Positions 40,814 through 50,000 of a stretch of DNA of 64,000 nucleotides are shown here, one piece after another (position 1 is the first letter of the stretch; each line of letters starts with the position of its first letter). Both the position numbers and the translations under genes were made by a program. The stretch is from Streptomyces inusitatus (lineage in GTDB: Bacteria > Actinomycetota > Actinomycetes > Streptomycetales > Streptomycetaceae). The DNA is taken from assembly GCF_014651115.1 (NCBI RefSeq), contig NZ_BMWG01000005.1, forward strand, positions 132,024 through 196,023. Reading direction: 5' to 3'. The notes beneath the pieces were generated by a model that did not search any database, was not told where the DNA came from, and saw only the letters and a list, made by a program, of their open reading frames with translations.

Positions 40814-41976
40814 GCGGCCGGCTCCTTGGCGGTGGAGACCGGTTTCGGTTCCGGTTCCTCCTGGGTGAGGGCGGGCGGGGGTGCCAGCCAGGCGGGCAGC
40901 GCGCCGACGAGGATCGCCAGGGCGGGCAGAACGGAGAGTTCGGGCCAGGTCAGGGGGGTGAGGGAGGGGTAGAGGCCGGCGGGGTCGAGCTGGGAGGTGA
41001 GATACATCAGGGTCGCGGCGGCGATTCCGGAGAAGGTGACGGCGAGTTCACCGGCCCGCCAGCGGTCCGGGCGGTAACGGCTGCGGCGCAGCCGCCGTCC
41101 GCCGAGTACGAATCCGGCGACGGCGACGAGGAGCCCGGCGGTCAGCATCGGCGCGCCCAGATAGACGGGGGTGGTGGCGTCCATGACTCCGTACAGCCCG
41201 GCGCAGACCCCGAGCAGGCCGGTGATCACCAGGAGTCCGGTGATCAGCCGGGTGGCGGGGTCGATCCGGCCGGTGCGGCCGTAGCCGTGCGAGGCCATCG
41301 CGGCGGCGAGCGCGAGCGAGCGGTTCAGGGCGTCCTCCAGCACCGGGACGAGGATTCCGCGCAGGGCGCGCGGCCCTTTCCGGCCGCCGGCCCGCAGTCG
41401 GCGGGCGCGGCGCACCCGCTGCACGCTCTCGACCAGTTGTGGGGCGACGGTGAGTGCGACGACGACGGCGGTGCCGATCTCGTACAGCGCTCCGGGCAGG
41501 GACTTGAGCATGCGTTTGGGGTTGGCGAGCGCGTTGGCCGCGCCGACGCAGACGACCATGACGGCGAGTCTGAGCCCGTCGTAGAAGCCGCCGAGGAGCT
41601 GTTCGGCGGCGACCGGGCCGAAGAGTCTGACTCCGGCGGCCCAGGCGGGCAGGGGGATCTGCGGGAGGGTGAGGAGGACGGTGTCGCCCTGTCCGCCGCC
41701 GAAGACGATCCGGAACACCACGCGGCCGGTGACGATGAACGCTCCGAGCAGCAGATACATCCGGAAGGCGAGGGCCCAGGGGGCGTCGCCGCGCCGCCGG
41801 ACGACCACATGGCCGCAGACCGCGAGGATCAGCGTCAGCAGCAGGGGGTTGGTGGTGCGGCCTGCGGCGGTGGCCATGGCGAGCGCCCACAGCCACCACG
41901 CGCCGGGGTGCAGGGCGCGTGGCAGCGGCGGGAAACGGAGGGCCGCGAGGGGCGGGAGGGAGGGGCGTGCGGTCAT
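40810..41976 (-). CDS. ECF transporter T component (EcfT-like permease)
   Basis: 388-residue membrane scaffold linking S component and ATPases, with about six to eight helices. The coupling-helix region with ARRLRAGGRKGPRALRG and AAMASHGYGRTGR matches the A-R-G-type motifs by which EcfT contacts the ATPases. ATG at 41976 overlaps the stop of the anchored DUF4430 gene by 4 bp. The C-terminal tail is Pro/Glu-rich. The upstream extension of the frame is a shadow of the DUF4430 gene. Confidence 0.88.
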   Translation of the reverse strand: MTARPSLPPLAALRFPPLPRALHPGAWWLWALAMATAAGRTTNPLLLTLILAVCGHVVVRRRGDAPWALAFRMYLLLGAFIVTGRVVFRIVFGGGQGDTVLLTLPQIPLPAWAAGVRLFGPVAAEQLLGGFYDGLRLAVMVVCVGAANALANPKRMLKSLPGALYEIGTAVVVALTVAPQLVESVQRVRRARRLRAGGRKGPRALRGILVPVLEDALNRSLALAAAMASHGYGRTGRIDPATRLITGLLVITGLLGVCAGLYGVMDATTPVYLGAPMLTAGLLVAVAGFVLGGRRLRRSRYRPDRWRAGELAVTFSGIAAATLMYLTSQLDPAGLYPSLTPLTWPELSVLPALAILVGALPAWLAPPPALTQEEPEPKPVSTAKEPAA

Positions 41977-43094
41977 GTGGGGTCGTCGGCTCTCGCCGCG
42001 CGCCGTCTGCGCCACGCGGTGGCTCCGGCGGCGAGCAGCAGCAGGGCGAGGGCGGTGAGGCCTGCGACCGTGCTGAGCGGGATGCCCCGGTCCGCCGCCC
42101 CGGTGGCCGCGGTGGTCTCGTCGGCCTCGGTTCCGCTGTCGCCGTCGCCGGTCCACTCGGGGGCCTCGCCGGGGGTGACGGCGGTGCCCGGGACGGGTTC
42201 TTCGGACGCGGCCGGTGTGGTCCCGGTGGAGGGGGTTTCGCTCTTCCCCCCGGTCTTGGCGGGGGCGCTCGGTGCCGCCGGGCGCGAGCCGTCGGCCGAT
42301 CCGCCACCACCGCCACCGCTGCTGCCGCTGCTGCTGCTTCCGGATCCCGTCGAACCGGTTCCGCCCGTCGAGCCGTTGGAGCCACCGTTCGCGTGGTCTC
42401 CGCCGGAGCCGCCGGACTGGGAGCTTCCGCCATTCGACGAACCGCCCCCGTTGGACCCTCCGCCGGACGAGGAGCCGTCGCCGGTGGGCCCGGCGGTCGG
42501 CCCGGACGACGGCTTCGGCTTGGGCTTCGGCTTCGGGGCGGGGGACGGGGTGGGGCGTAAGGGGGCGAGGCGCGGCGGCGTACTGGCCGTCTCCGTCTCG
42601 TTCATGGAGAACGACCAGCCCTCGAAGCTGCCCGGCGGGGGCTTGCGGTTCATCACGCCCCACTGGCTGTAGCTCCACTTCCCCCGGTCGGGGGCGTGCC
42701 AGTACGACCAGTAGGCGGAGGCGGGCGGGGTGTCGACGCAGGACTCGTCGGCCGGGCCGGGCCTGCCCTCGATCCGGCAGATGAACGCCTCGCCCCAGCG
42801 GTTGGTCCCGGCGATCCGAATGCCCGCGTTCTTCAGCGCGGCATGGCCGGTGGCCTGGTCTCCGGGGGCGCAGCGGACGACGGTGGTGCCGCCGAGCCGC
42901 TGGAAGTCGATGACGACGGTCACGCCCTTGTCGTCAGGGCAGTGCCCGGGCGTCCCCTTGCCCTGGTCGATCGCGAACGCCGGTGGCGCGAGGGCGACTT
43001 CACCGGTGAGTCCGATTCCGGCCGAGGCCGCCGTCAGGGTGAGCGCGAGGCCGATCGCGCGCGGGGCGCGGAGGCCGCGCCGGTCGGTTCTCAT
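41973..43094 (-). CDS. Membrane-anchored DUF4430 protein with long Gly/Ser stalk
   Basis: 373 residues and first large gene of the vitamin operon. A signal peptide (IGLALTLTAASAGIGLTG) is followed by a DUF4430 domain (~40-170) with YWSYWHAPDRGKWSYSQWG. The four cysteines lie near CPDD, CAPG, CRIEG and CVDT, suggesting two disulphides. Then come a Pro-Lys linker and a Gly/Ser/Asn-rich stalk of ~90 residues, a membrane helix (TVAGLTALALLLLAAGATAW) and an RRRR tail. No LAXTG is present, so it is held by the helix. ATG at 43094 has AGGAGG about 10 bp upstream. It likely presents a corrinoid ligand to the ECF core. Confidence 0.85.
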   Translation of the reverse strand: MRTDRRGLRAPRAIGLALTLTAASAGIGLTGEVALAPPAFAIDQGKGTPGHCPDDKGVTVVIDFQRLGGTTVVRCAPGDQATGHAALKNAGIRIAGTNRWGEAFICRIEGRPGPADESCVDTPPASAYWSYWHAPDRGKWSYSQWGVMNRKPPPGSFEGWSFSMNETETASTPPRLAPLRPTPSPAPKPKPKPKPSSGPTAGPTGDGSSSGGGSNGGGSSNGGSSQSGGSGGDHANGGSNGSTGGTGSTGSGSSSSGSSGGGGGGSADGSRPAAPSAPAKTGGKSETPSTGTTPAASEEPVPGTAVTPGEAPEWTGDGDSGTEADETTAATGAADRGIPLSTVAGLTALALLLLAAGATAWRRRRAARADDPT

Positions 43095-43327
43095 GATGGC
43101 GTGCCCTCCTGGCGGCGCGGGGCGGGGTGTTCGGCGGGGCCCGCGGCGGCCGGCGGAGCGACCGTCCGTAATGTCCAGAGCATGACATTCCAGCGGGCGG
43201 GGGCCGGGCGGGCCGAGGGGCGCGGGGCCGTACGGGAGAGGCGCGGCACACGGCGGGCGGCGACGGCTCGTGCCGTCGCGCCCGGCATCCCGGCCGCGAC
43301 TCTGGCGCCGGGTCTGACGCCGATCAT
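43091..43327 (-). CDS. Possible small leader ORF, 78 residues
   Basis: An ATG at 43327 with GGAGGG 8 bp upstream opens a frame in the riboswitch leader, and its stop overlaps the start of the DUF4430 gene (ATGA). The peptide is rich in Arg, Ala and Pro with one hydrophobic patch (WNVMLWTL) and matches nothing I know. The overlap suggests translational coupling. It could equally be chance in GC-rich DNA. Confidence 0.3.
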   Translation of the reverse strand: MIGVRPGARVAAGMPGATARAVAARRVPRLSRTAPRPSARPAPARWNVMLWTLRTVAPPAAAGPAEHPAPRRQEGTPS

Positions 43328-43385
43328 CCGAAGGACCCTCCCGGTGAAGGCCGGCATCGGGACCCCGGGCGGGCTTCGCACACGA

Positions 43386-43430
43386 CAAACCCCTGACGCG
43401 TATCCGCGGTGAGGACGGATACGTCAGGGG
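43386..43430 (-). terminator. Attenuator hairpin downstream of the cobalamin riboswitch
   Basis: On the minus strand CCCCTGACGTATCC pairs with GGATACGCGTCAGGGG (two-base bulge) around an 11-nt loop and is followed by TTTGT. It lies ~65 nt past the riboswitch core, a suitable place for the expression platform. Confidence 0.65.
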
Positions 43431-43489
43431 CCCGAGTGGTTCAGATACCGGGCTCCACTCTGCAGACCATGACAGTGAGAAGCAGTGCG

Positions 43490-43670
43490 CACACACGGCT
43501 GGGCGGTCCGACTCGCGGCACAACGGGTGCGGTGCCGCTCACGGTTGCAGGTCAGCGCCGGATTCCCACCGGCTTTCCCCATCCGTACGCGTATGAAGTT
43601 GTCGGCCCCGTCCACCTGGATCACTCTGTTCACGCAGGCGGGGACAGCCGCATCCTATGTGCGCCCCAAC
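43490..43670 (-). promoter_or_regulatory. Cobalamin riboswitch
   Basis: The minus strand carries the B12-element core in order: GGGGAAAGCCGGTGGGAATC, CGGCGCTGACCTGCAACCGT, then the closing AGTCGGACCGCCCAGCCGTG at ~43513-43494, with paired stems before and between. These match the conserved blocks of cobalamin riboswitches, including actinobacterial ones. It lies upstream of the DUF4430/ECF operon and should lower its expression when adenosylcobalamin is plentiful. The 5' boundary is approximate. Confidence 0.88.
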
Positions 43671-43750
43671 CGTGCCGCCACCCCTTGAACTGGGCTTTCC
43701 ATACGCGAGGATGGGATCGGCCACGATCATCACTCGGGAAGGAACGGCCC

Positions 43751-44833
43751 ATGGACCCGGACGCGACCGAAGCCGTACTGCTGCGCGCCGAGGGCCGCGC
43801 GGCCCGTATCACCCTCAACCGGCCGCGCGCCCTCAACGCCCTGACCCGTCCGATGGTCCGAGCGGTCGACACGGCGCTCACCGCGTGGGAGCGCGACGGG
43901 AGCGTGGCCGTGGTGGTGCTCGCGGGGGCGGGCGAACGAGGGCTCTGCGCGGGTGGCGACATCCGGGCGATCCGCGCGGACGCCCTCGCGGGCGGGCGCG
44001 CGTCCCTGGAGTTCTGGCGGGACGAGTACCGGCTCAACGCCCGGATCGCGCGCTTCCCCAAGCCGTACGTCGCGCTCATGGACGGCATCGTGATGGGCGG
44101 CGGGGTGGGCGTCTCGGCCCATGGGAGCGTACGCGTCGTCACCGAGCGCTCCTCGGTGGCGATGCCGGAGACGGGCATCGGCTTCGCCCCCGATGTGGGC
44201 GGTACGTATCTGCTGTCGCGCGCCCCCGGGGAACTCGGCACCCTGCTGGCCCTCACCGGAGAGCCGGTGGGCGCGGCGGACGCCCTGCTGTGCGGGCTCG
44301 CGGACCACTTCGTACCGGCGGCGCGGCTGACCGGGTTCGCCGCCTCCCTGACGGACTCCGAGGTCGCGGACGCCGTACACCGCTACGCCGAACCCGCTCC
44401 GGAGGGTCTGTTCGCCGCCCGGCGGGAGTGGATCGACTCCTGCTGCGCGGGGGACTCGGTGGAGGAGATCGTGGAACGGCTGCTCGACCACGGCGATCCC
44501 GGCGCGAAGGAGGCGGCGCGGACCATTCTCACCAGGTCGCCCACCTCCCTCAAGGTCACCCTCGCGGCGCTGCGCCGGGCGCGGGCGCTGGGGTCCCTGG
44601 AGGAGGTGCTGGAGCAGGAGTACCGGGTGTCGTGCGCGGCGTTCCGCTCCCCCGATCTGGTCGAGGGGGTACGCGCTCAGGTCGTCGACAAGGACCGGCG
44701 TCCGCGCTGGTCCCCGGCGGAGCTGTCCGGGGTGTCGGAGGCGGCGGTGGAGCGGTTCTTCGCCCCGCTCCCGGAGGGGGTGCCCGGCCTGTTCGGGGAC
44801 GGGGAGGGGAGCGGGGCGGGGAGCGGGGTCTAG
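43751..44833 (+). CDS. 3-hydroxyisobutyryl-CoA hydrolase/enoyl-CoA hydratase family
   Basis: 360-residue crotonase-fold enzyme. Its length and motifs fit 3-hydroxyisobutyryl-CoA hydrolase of valine breakdown rather than short enoyl-CoA hydratases: LCAGGDIRAI, MDGIVMGGGVGVSAHGSVRV and the catalytic-Glu block MPETGIGFAPDVGGTYLLSR. The long upstream frame overlaps the riboswitch and is not coding. ATG at 43751 follows GGAAGGA. The stop TAG overlaps the convergent stop of the phosphatase gene within a CTAG at 44830-44833. Confidence 0.9.
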   Translation: MDPDATEAVLLRAEGRAARITLNRPRALNALTRPMVRAVDTALTAWERDGSVAVVVLAGAGERGLCAGGDIRAIRADALAGGRASLEFWRDEYRLNARIARFPKPYVALMDGIVMGGGVGVSAHGSVRVVTERSSVAMPETGIGFAPDVGGTYLLSRAPGELGTLLALTGEPVGAADALLCGLADHFVPAARLTGFAASLTDSEVADAVHRYAEPAPEGLFAARREWIDSCCAGDSVEEIVERLLDHGDPGAKEAARTILTRSPTSLKVTLAALRRARALGSLEEVLEQEYRVSCAAFRSPDLVEGVRAQVVDKDRRPRWSPAELSGVSEAAVERFFAPLPEGVPGLFGDGEGSGAGSGV

Positions 44834-47001
44834 CGGGTGGGGCGGAGCAGGAGGAGGGCGATGTCGTCGCCGTGGCGGCCTGCCGGGGTGTCGGGGCCGA
44901 CGAGGGCGTCGGCGATGGCTTCGAGGGGGCCGGTGGCCCCGGCGAGGCGGGTGGCGAGGGCGGCGAGGGCGTCGTCCATGTCGGTGCCGGGGCTCTCGAC
45001 CAGTCCGTCGGTGTAGAGGGCGAGTACGGATCCGGGGCGCAGGGTCATGGTGGTGGTGGGGTAGTCGGCCGCAGGATCGACGCCGAGCAGGGGGCCGCCC
45101 GCGATGTCCAGGACGCGGACGGTGCCGTCCGGTTCGCGGAGGAGTGGCTGGGGGTGTCCGGCCCGGGCGAGGTGGGCGCGGTGGGCGCGCAGATCCAGGT
45201 GGAGGTAGGCGCAGGAGGCCAGCAGATCCTGGTCGAGGTCGATCAGGAGCCGGTTGGTGGACTCCATGACCTGGCCGGGGGGCTGGCCGACGGCGGTGTA
45301 GGCGCGGACGGCGGTGCGGACCTGGCCCATCAGGGCGGCGGCGGTGACGTTGTGGCCCTGGATGTCGCCGATGACGGCGGCGGCGGTCCGGCCGGTGGGG
45401 ATGAGGTCGTAGAAGTCGCCGCCGATGTCCATGCCCTCGGTGGCGGGCCGGTAGCGGGCGGCGACCTCCAGTCCGTCGAGGGCGGGGAGGGAGCGTGGCA
45501 GCAGGGCCTCCTGGAGGCCGTGCGCGAGGCGGTGTTTGGTGTCGTACAGCCGGGCCCGCTCCAGGGCCTGGGCGATCAGCCCGCCGAGGCCGGTGAGCAC
45601 GGACCGTTCGTCGGTGGAGAAGCGGTGCTCCTCGGCGAAGCCGAGCACACAGGTGCCCACGGGCCGTCCGGAGGCGATGAGCGGGAGATAGGCCCAGGCC
45701 GCCATGCCGTCGGGGGTCGCGTACCGCTCGGGGTAGACGCGCTCCAGCTGTTCGCGGGACTCGAAGAACGACGGCACTCCGGTGATCAGGGACTGGGCCC
45801 CGGGGATCTGGGAGGTGAGCGGCACTCCGTCGAACCGCTCCACGACCTCCGGGTCACGGTAGCCGCGGTGGCCCAGGACGCGGAGGCGGCCGTTGTCGGC
45901 GGCGAGGATCACCAGTGCGCTGCCGCCCAGGGAGGGCATGATCTCGTCGGCGACCAGGCCGATCACGTCGGAGACCCCCACGGCCTCCGTCAGCGCGATC
46001 GCCAGGTTGGCGATGTGGGAGATGGTGACCAGCCGGGGCGGACGCCCGCCCCGGCTCTCCTCAGCCGCGCTGTCGCTCACCCCGGCCCGGGCCGGGGTGA
46101 TGTGGACGCTGACGCCGTCGCGGCCGGGGTGCAGCCGGAAGGAGAGCCAGTCGCGCGGCGGTCTCAGCACGCTGAAGGAGGTGATGTGCTGGCTCAGCAT
46201 CGCCGCCCGGTAGCGGTCCTCGTACACGGGGTCGTTCAGATAGGGCAGCGCGTTCCACAGCTGGCTGCCGGTGAGCAGGGGGACCGGGATGCCGAGCAGT
46301 TCGCCGGTGGCGGCGTTGGCGTAGGTGACGCGCCCGTCCACATCGAGGCCGCACATGCCGTCCGGCAGCCGGTCGAGCATCCGTACCGCCTCGGTCGCGG
46401 CGGAGTCGGCGGCCGGGGCGTCGGAGCGGGGGAACTGCGGCTCGACGACGAGCGGCCTGCCCTGTTCGGCGGCGCGCCGGAGTCTGAGCGCGAGATGGTC
46501 GCAGGCGGCGGTGATCAGGGCGTGCTCAGTGGCGGACAGCTCGGGCGGGTGGGAGGCGGGCCAGGTGATGTAGAGGGCGCCGTAGGGGATTCCGGCGCTG
46601 ATGAGCGGCGCGGCGGCGAGGCAGTACGGGTACGGCAGGACGACGGCGATACGCGGATAGCGGCGGGCCATGTCCTCCTCGCCCGCGACCCAGACCACCC
46701 GGCCCTCGCGCACCGACTGGGCGACGGGGATGGGGGCGGTGAGGGCGACCCGCTCCCAGGGCGCGGAGAAGGCGCGGGGCAGGCCCGCCTTCACGGCCAT
46801 CTCCAGCATCCGGCCGCTGTCGCCGCCGCCGGCCGGTGAGCCGCTGAGCAGATAGAGCGCGCCCGAGTGCGCGTGGACGTCCTCCATCAGCCCGGCCAGG
46901 GCGAGTGACAGCGACGGCTGGAAGCCGCCCTCGTCACCCCGGCGGGCTCCGTCGCCGCCGCGGCCCGACGCTGCGGCCCCGGGGGCACGCGGCCCGGTCA
47001 A
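44830..47001 (-). CDS. GAF-PAS-GAF-SpoIIE PP2C-type phosphatase
   Basis: About 723-residue signalling phosphatase. The order is GAF (~25-175), PAS (~200-310, DGMCGLDVDGRVTYANAATG), GAF (~345-490), then SpoIIE/PP2C (~510-720) with GMDIGGDFYDLIP, VIGDIQGHN, LYTDGLVESPG and GDDIALLLL. Such proteins dephosphorylate anti-sigma-factor antagonists in stress and developmental control. The frame opens at a TTG at 47019 that is itself part of the ribosome site TTGAGGAGG; the TTG at 47001, 9 bp after AGGAGG, is the more likely start. Confidence 0.85.
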   Translation of the reverse strand: MTGPRAPGAAASGRGGDGARRGDEGGFQPSLSLALAGLMEDVHAHSGALYLLSGSPAGGGDSGRMLEMAVKAGLPRAFSAPWERVALTAPIPVAQSVREGRVVWVAGEEDMARRYPRIAVVLPYPYCLAAAPLISAGIPYGALYITWPASHPPELSATEHALITAACDHLALRLRRAAEQGRPLVVEPQFPRSDAPAADSAATEAVRMLDRLPDGMCGLDVDGRVTYANAATGELLGIPVPLLTGSQLWNALPYLNDPVYEDRYRAAMLSQHITSFSVLRPPRDWLSFRLHPGRDGVSVHITPARAGVSDSAAEESRGGRPPRLVTISHIANLAIALTEAVGVSDVIGLVADEIMPSLGGSALVILAADNGRLRVLGHRGYRDPEVVERFDGVPLTSQIPGAQSLITGVPSFFESREQLERVYPERYATPDGMAAWAYLPLIASGRPVGTCVLGFAEEHRFSTDERSVLTGLGGLIAQALERARLYDTKHRLAHGLQEALLPRSLPALDGLEVAARYRPATEGMDIGGDFYDLIPTGRTAAAVIGDIQGHNVTAAALMGQVRTAVRAYTAVGQPPGQVMESTNRLLIDLDQDLLASCAYLHLDLRAHRAHLARAGHPQPLLREPDGTVRVLDIAGGPLLGVDPAADYPTTTMTLRPGSVLALYTDGLVESPGTDMDDALAALATRLAGATGPLEAIADALVGPDTPAGRHGDDIALLLLRPTR

Positions 47002-47028
47002 GCTGAAGCACCTCCTCAAGCCCGCTCA

Positions 47029-50000
47029 TCACCAAGGCTGCCGGGTGACGCGGTTTCTCGCACGGCGGGACGGGTGGCGGCGGGCCGCGGCCGGGGCGGC
47101 GGCCCGTACGGCGTGGCCCGCGACGGCCCGGGCGGCGGCCGGGGCAGTGGCTGCGGCAGCGGCCGGGGCAGGAGCGGCCGACACCTCGATCTCGGCGCGT
47201 TCGGTGACCCCGTTCACGGTCACCGCGAGGGCCGCCGTCCCCGGGCGCAGTGCCGTGAGACGGCCCGTCGCCGGGTCGAAGGCGGCCGTGTGGCGGGCCC
47301 CGGCGGTGTGCGCCGGGCCGAGGTGGAGGCGGCGGGAGCCGGTCCAGTCGACGCTGAGCGGGAAGGCGGCGGGAACCTCGCGTACACCCTGCGTGACCGT
47401 GGCCCGGACCTCTTCGGCGGAGCCCGGCGGCAGCCGGGCGGGGGCATCGAGAGCGAGGGCGTCGACATGGGCGCGGGTCTGCACCGAGAGCCAGTCGGGC
47501 CGGGCCCGCCAGGGCCGGCGGCGGGCGGCGGAGCGCTCGTCGGGGCCGACCCGGTCGACGCCGACCAGGGACCAGCCGGTGAAGCCGCCCCGGCCGGCCG
47601 GGCCCGCCGGGCTCTTCCCCGAGTTGCCGTTGATCAGATACGGCACGCCGTCGATGTGTTCGGCGTGGAAGACGCCCGCGTGCGCGCCGATGAACGCGGC
47701 CCCCTTGCCGGTGGTACGGCGGAACTCGGCGAGCCAGCGCTCGATCAGCGCCGCCTCCTTGCGGTCGCTCAGCCGGCTGCCCTGCCCGGGCGTCGGATCG
47801 CGCGGCGGCACATGCTGCACCAGGACGACCGAGCCGATGCCCGGATCGGCCGCCGCCTCGTCGAGCCGCTCGCGCAGGGCCCTGATCTGGGCGAAACCGC
47901 CGCCGCGCAGGGTGAGACGGGAGGTGTCCAGGGTGATCAGCCGGGTGCCCCGGTGGTCGAGGACACGGTGCGCGGGGCCGAACTCGGCGGTGAAGTTCCC
48001 GATGCTCCCGCCCATGACCTCGTGGTTTCCCGGAACGTACAGCCAGGGCAGCTCCCCGCCCGATTCCCCGCCCAGCTCCTCGGTCAGCACCCGCCGCGCG
48101 AACGCCAGATCCGCCGGTGAACCCTCGTCCACCAGATCGCCGTTGACGAGGAGGAAGTCGGGGCGGGCCGCTTTGATCTCGCGCAGGGTGCGCCGGGCCT
48201 GCCGGACGATCGCGCTGTCGGGGTCGCGGGCGACGAACTGCGCGTCGGACATCACCGCGAACCGCCACTCCCGGCCCAGGGTCTCCGCCTCCGTGTCGAT
48301 CAGGGGGTCGGGGGCGCGCGGCCGGTCGGGCAGCTCCACGGTGGGCGGCACCTGCGCGGCGAGTCCGTCGACGACGACCTTTCCGGTGTACTGCCGGGCC
48401 GCGGCGGTCTCGGCGAGATAGAAGCGGTGCACCGACAGCGGCGTCGCCGCCCCCGGCGGCACCGTGAAGGTCACCCGCCGCCCGCCGGTCCAGGTGAGAT
48501 ACGGGCCGCGCAGCAGCTGGTCGGAGCCTGTCGCGTCCTTGAGATGGAGGGTGGGCCAGGCCCCCTGTCCGTCGCCGTCGATCCACAGGGTCAGCGATCT
48601 CGGCTGTCCGGCCAGGGAGATCGGCCGGGGCGGACTGGCGTAGGCGGCGCGGGTCGCCGTCGAGCGGGTGAAGTCGTACGTCAGTTCAAGGCCGGTGCCG
48701 TCGTGTCCCTGAGGGGTCGCCGCGACCGAGCCGCCCGCGCGGGCGTGGGCGAAGGTCCAGGAACCGGCGTCGTCGAAATCGGCGACCGGCTGTTCGGTGA
48801 GACCGACGGTGACCGCGAGCGAGGTGGTCACGGTCCGGGCGCCCCGACCGCCCCGGACGGTCGCGGTGACCTCTCCCGCGCCGCCGCCGGTGCGCGCGGT
48901 GACGGTGAAGGAGCCCTCGCCGTCGTCGCCGATGCCGAAGAGCGAGCCGTCGTGGGTGAGGCGTACGTCGGCGGGCTCGACGGGCGCGCTGTTGCCCCGG
49001 GCGTCGAACCCGACGATCCCGAACGTGCCGGTGGACCCCGCGCCGTCGAGTCCGAGCCGGCCGGTGGTGGGCTCGATCCGTACGAGGTCGTCCAGCACGG
49101 TCAGTTCGACGCTGCCCCGGGCCCCGGCCCGTTCGGCGTGGACGGCGGTCGTGCCGCCCCGGCGGGCCCGGAAGACGCCCCGGGCGTCGACGCGGCCCAC
49201 CCGGGGCCGGGCCGTGCGCCAGTTCGGGGCCCCCGCGGCGGGCCCGTAACTCTCGTCGTACCCGGCGGCGGTGAGCCTCCGGGTCAGCCCGGGGAAGACG
49301 CGCTCGGGGTGGCCGCCGCGCACGGGGTCGGCGGTGGGCGCGCCCGCGGCGGGCGTCTGGGTGCGCACCCAGTAGCCGTGCGGCTCGCCGCTGCCGTCGG
49401 GCGCGGTGAGCGCGAGCCCGTTGGGCACGGTGCGCTCGCTGCCGTCGGACGGGCTGTTCTCCACCTGGAGCACGTCGCTGCCGGGGGTGCGGGCGAGGAG
49501 GGTGGAGGAGCCGCCGCCGTCGAGGTTGAGGGCGCTGTGCGCGCCCGCCTCCTTCAGCATCACCCCGAGTTCGGTGAGGGTGACACCGCCGCTGTCGGCC
49601 TGGCGTCCGTCGACGGTGACGATCCGCAGGGCGCTGCCGTCCCGGGAGAAGCCGACGGCGGTGCGGGGCGCGGCGGTGTTGTTCGGCCTGCCGTCGTGGT
49701 TCTGCGGCACCCCGTCCACGACGAGGAGTTCGCGTCCGCCGACCGCCGTGCGGGGCACCGGGCCGCCGTCCGTGCGCGGCCGGAACTCCAGGCTCACCGC
49801 GTCGCCGGGGCGCAGCGCGGCGAGTCTGCGCGCGCCGTCCTCCCGGCCGGTCAGCACGGTGGTGCCGGGGGCGAGGGGTGCGCTGCCGGGGCGGTCGGCG
49901 ACGGAGACCACGCGCCCGTCGCGGACGGTCGCCTCGGCGACCTCTCTCGCGCCGTCGACGGTCAGGGCGCGGTCGGCGCTTCCCCAGGCGGGGGTGTAGG

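Noticed and set aside
44830..44833. Shared CTAG at two convergent stop codons as a regulatory site
   Set aside because: It is simply overlapping TAG stops of convergent genes, common in compact GC-rich genomes.
43657..46839. Very long plus-strand open frame (about 1060 codons) across the phosphatase gene, and similar ones near 989-3385, 6932-10888 and 48427-51030
   Set aside because: They are antisense shadows of well-supported minus-strand genes, caused by high GC at third positions. The translations are Gly/Arg/Val-rich with no domains.
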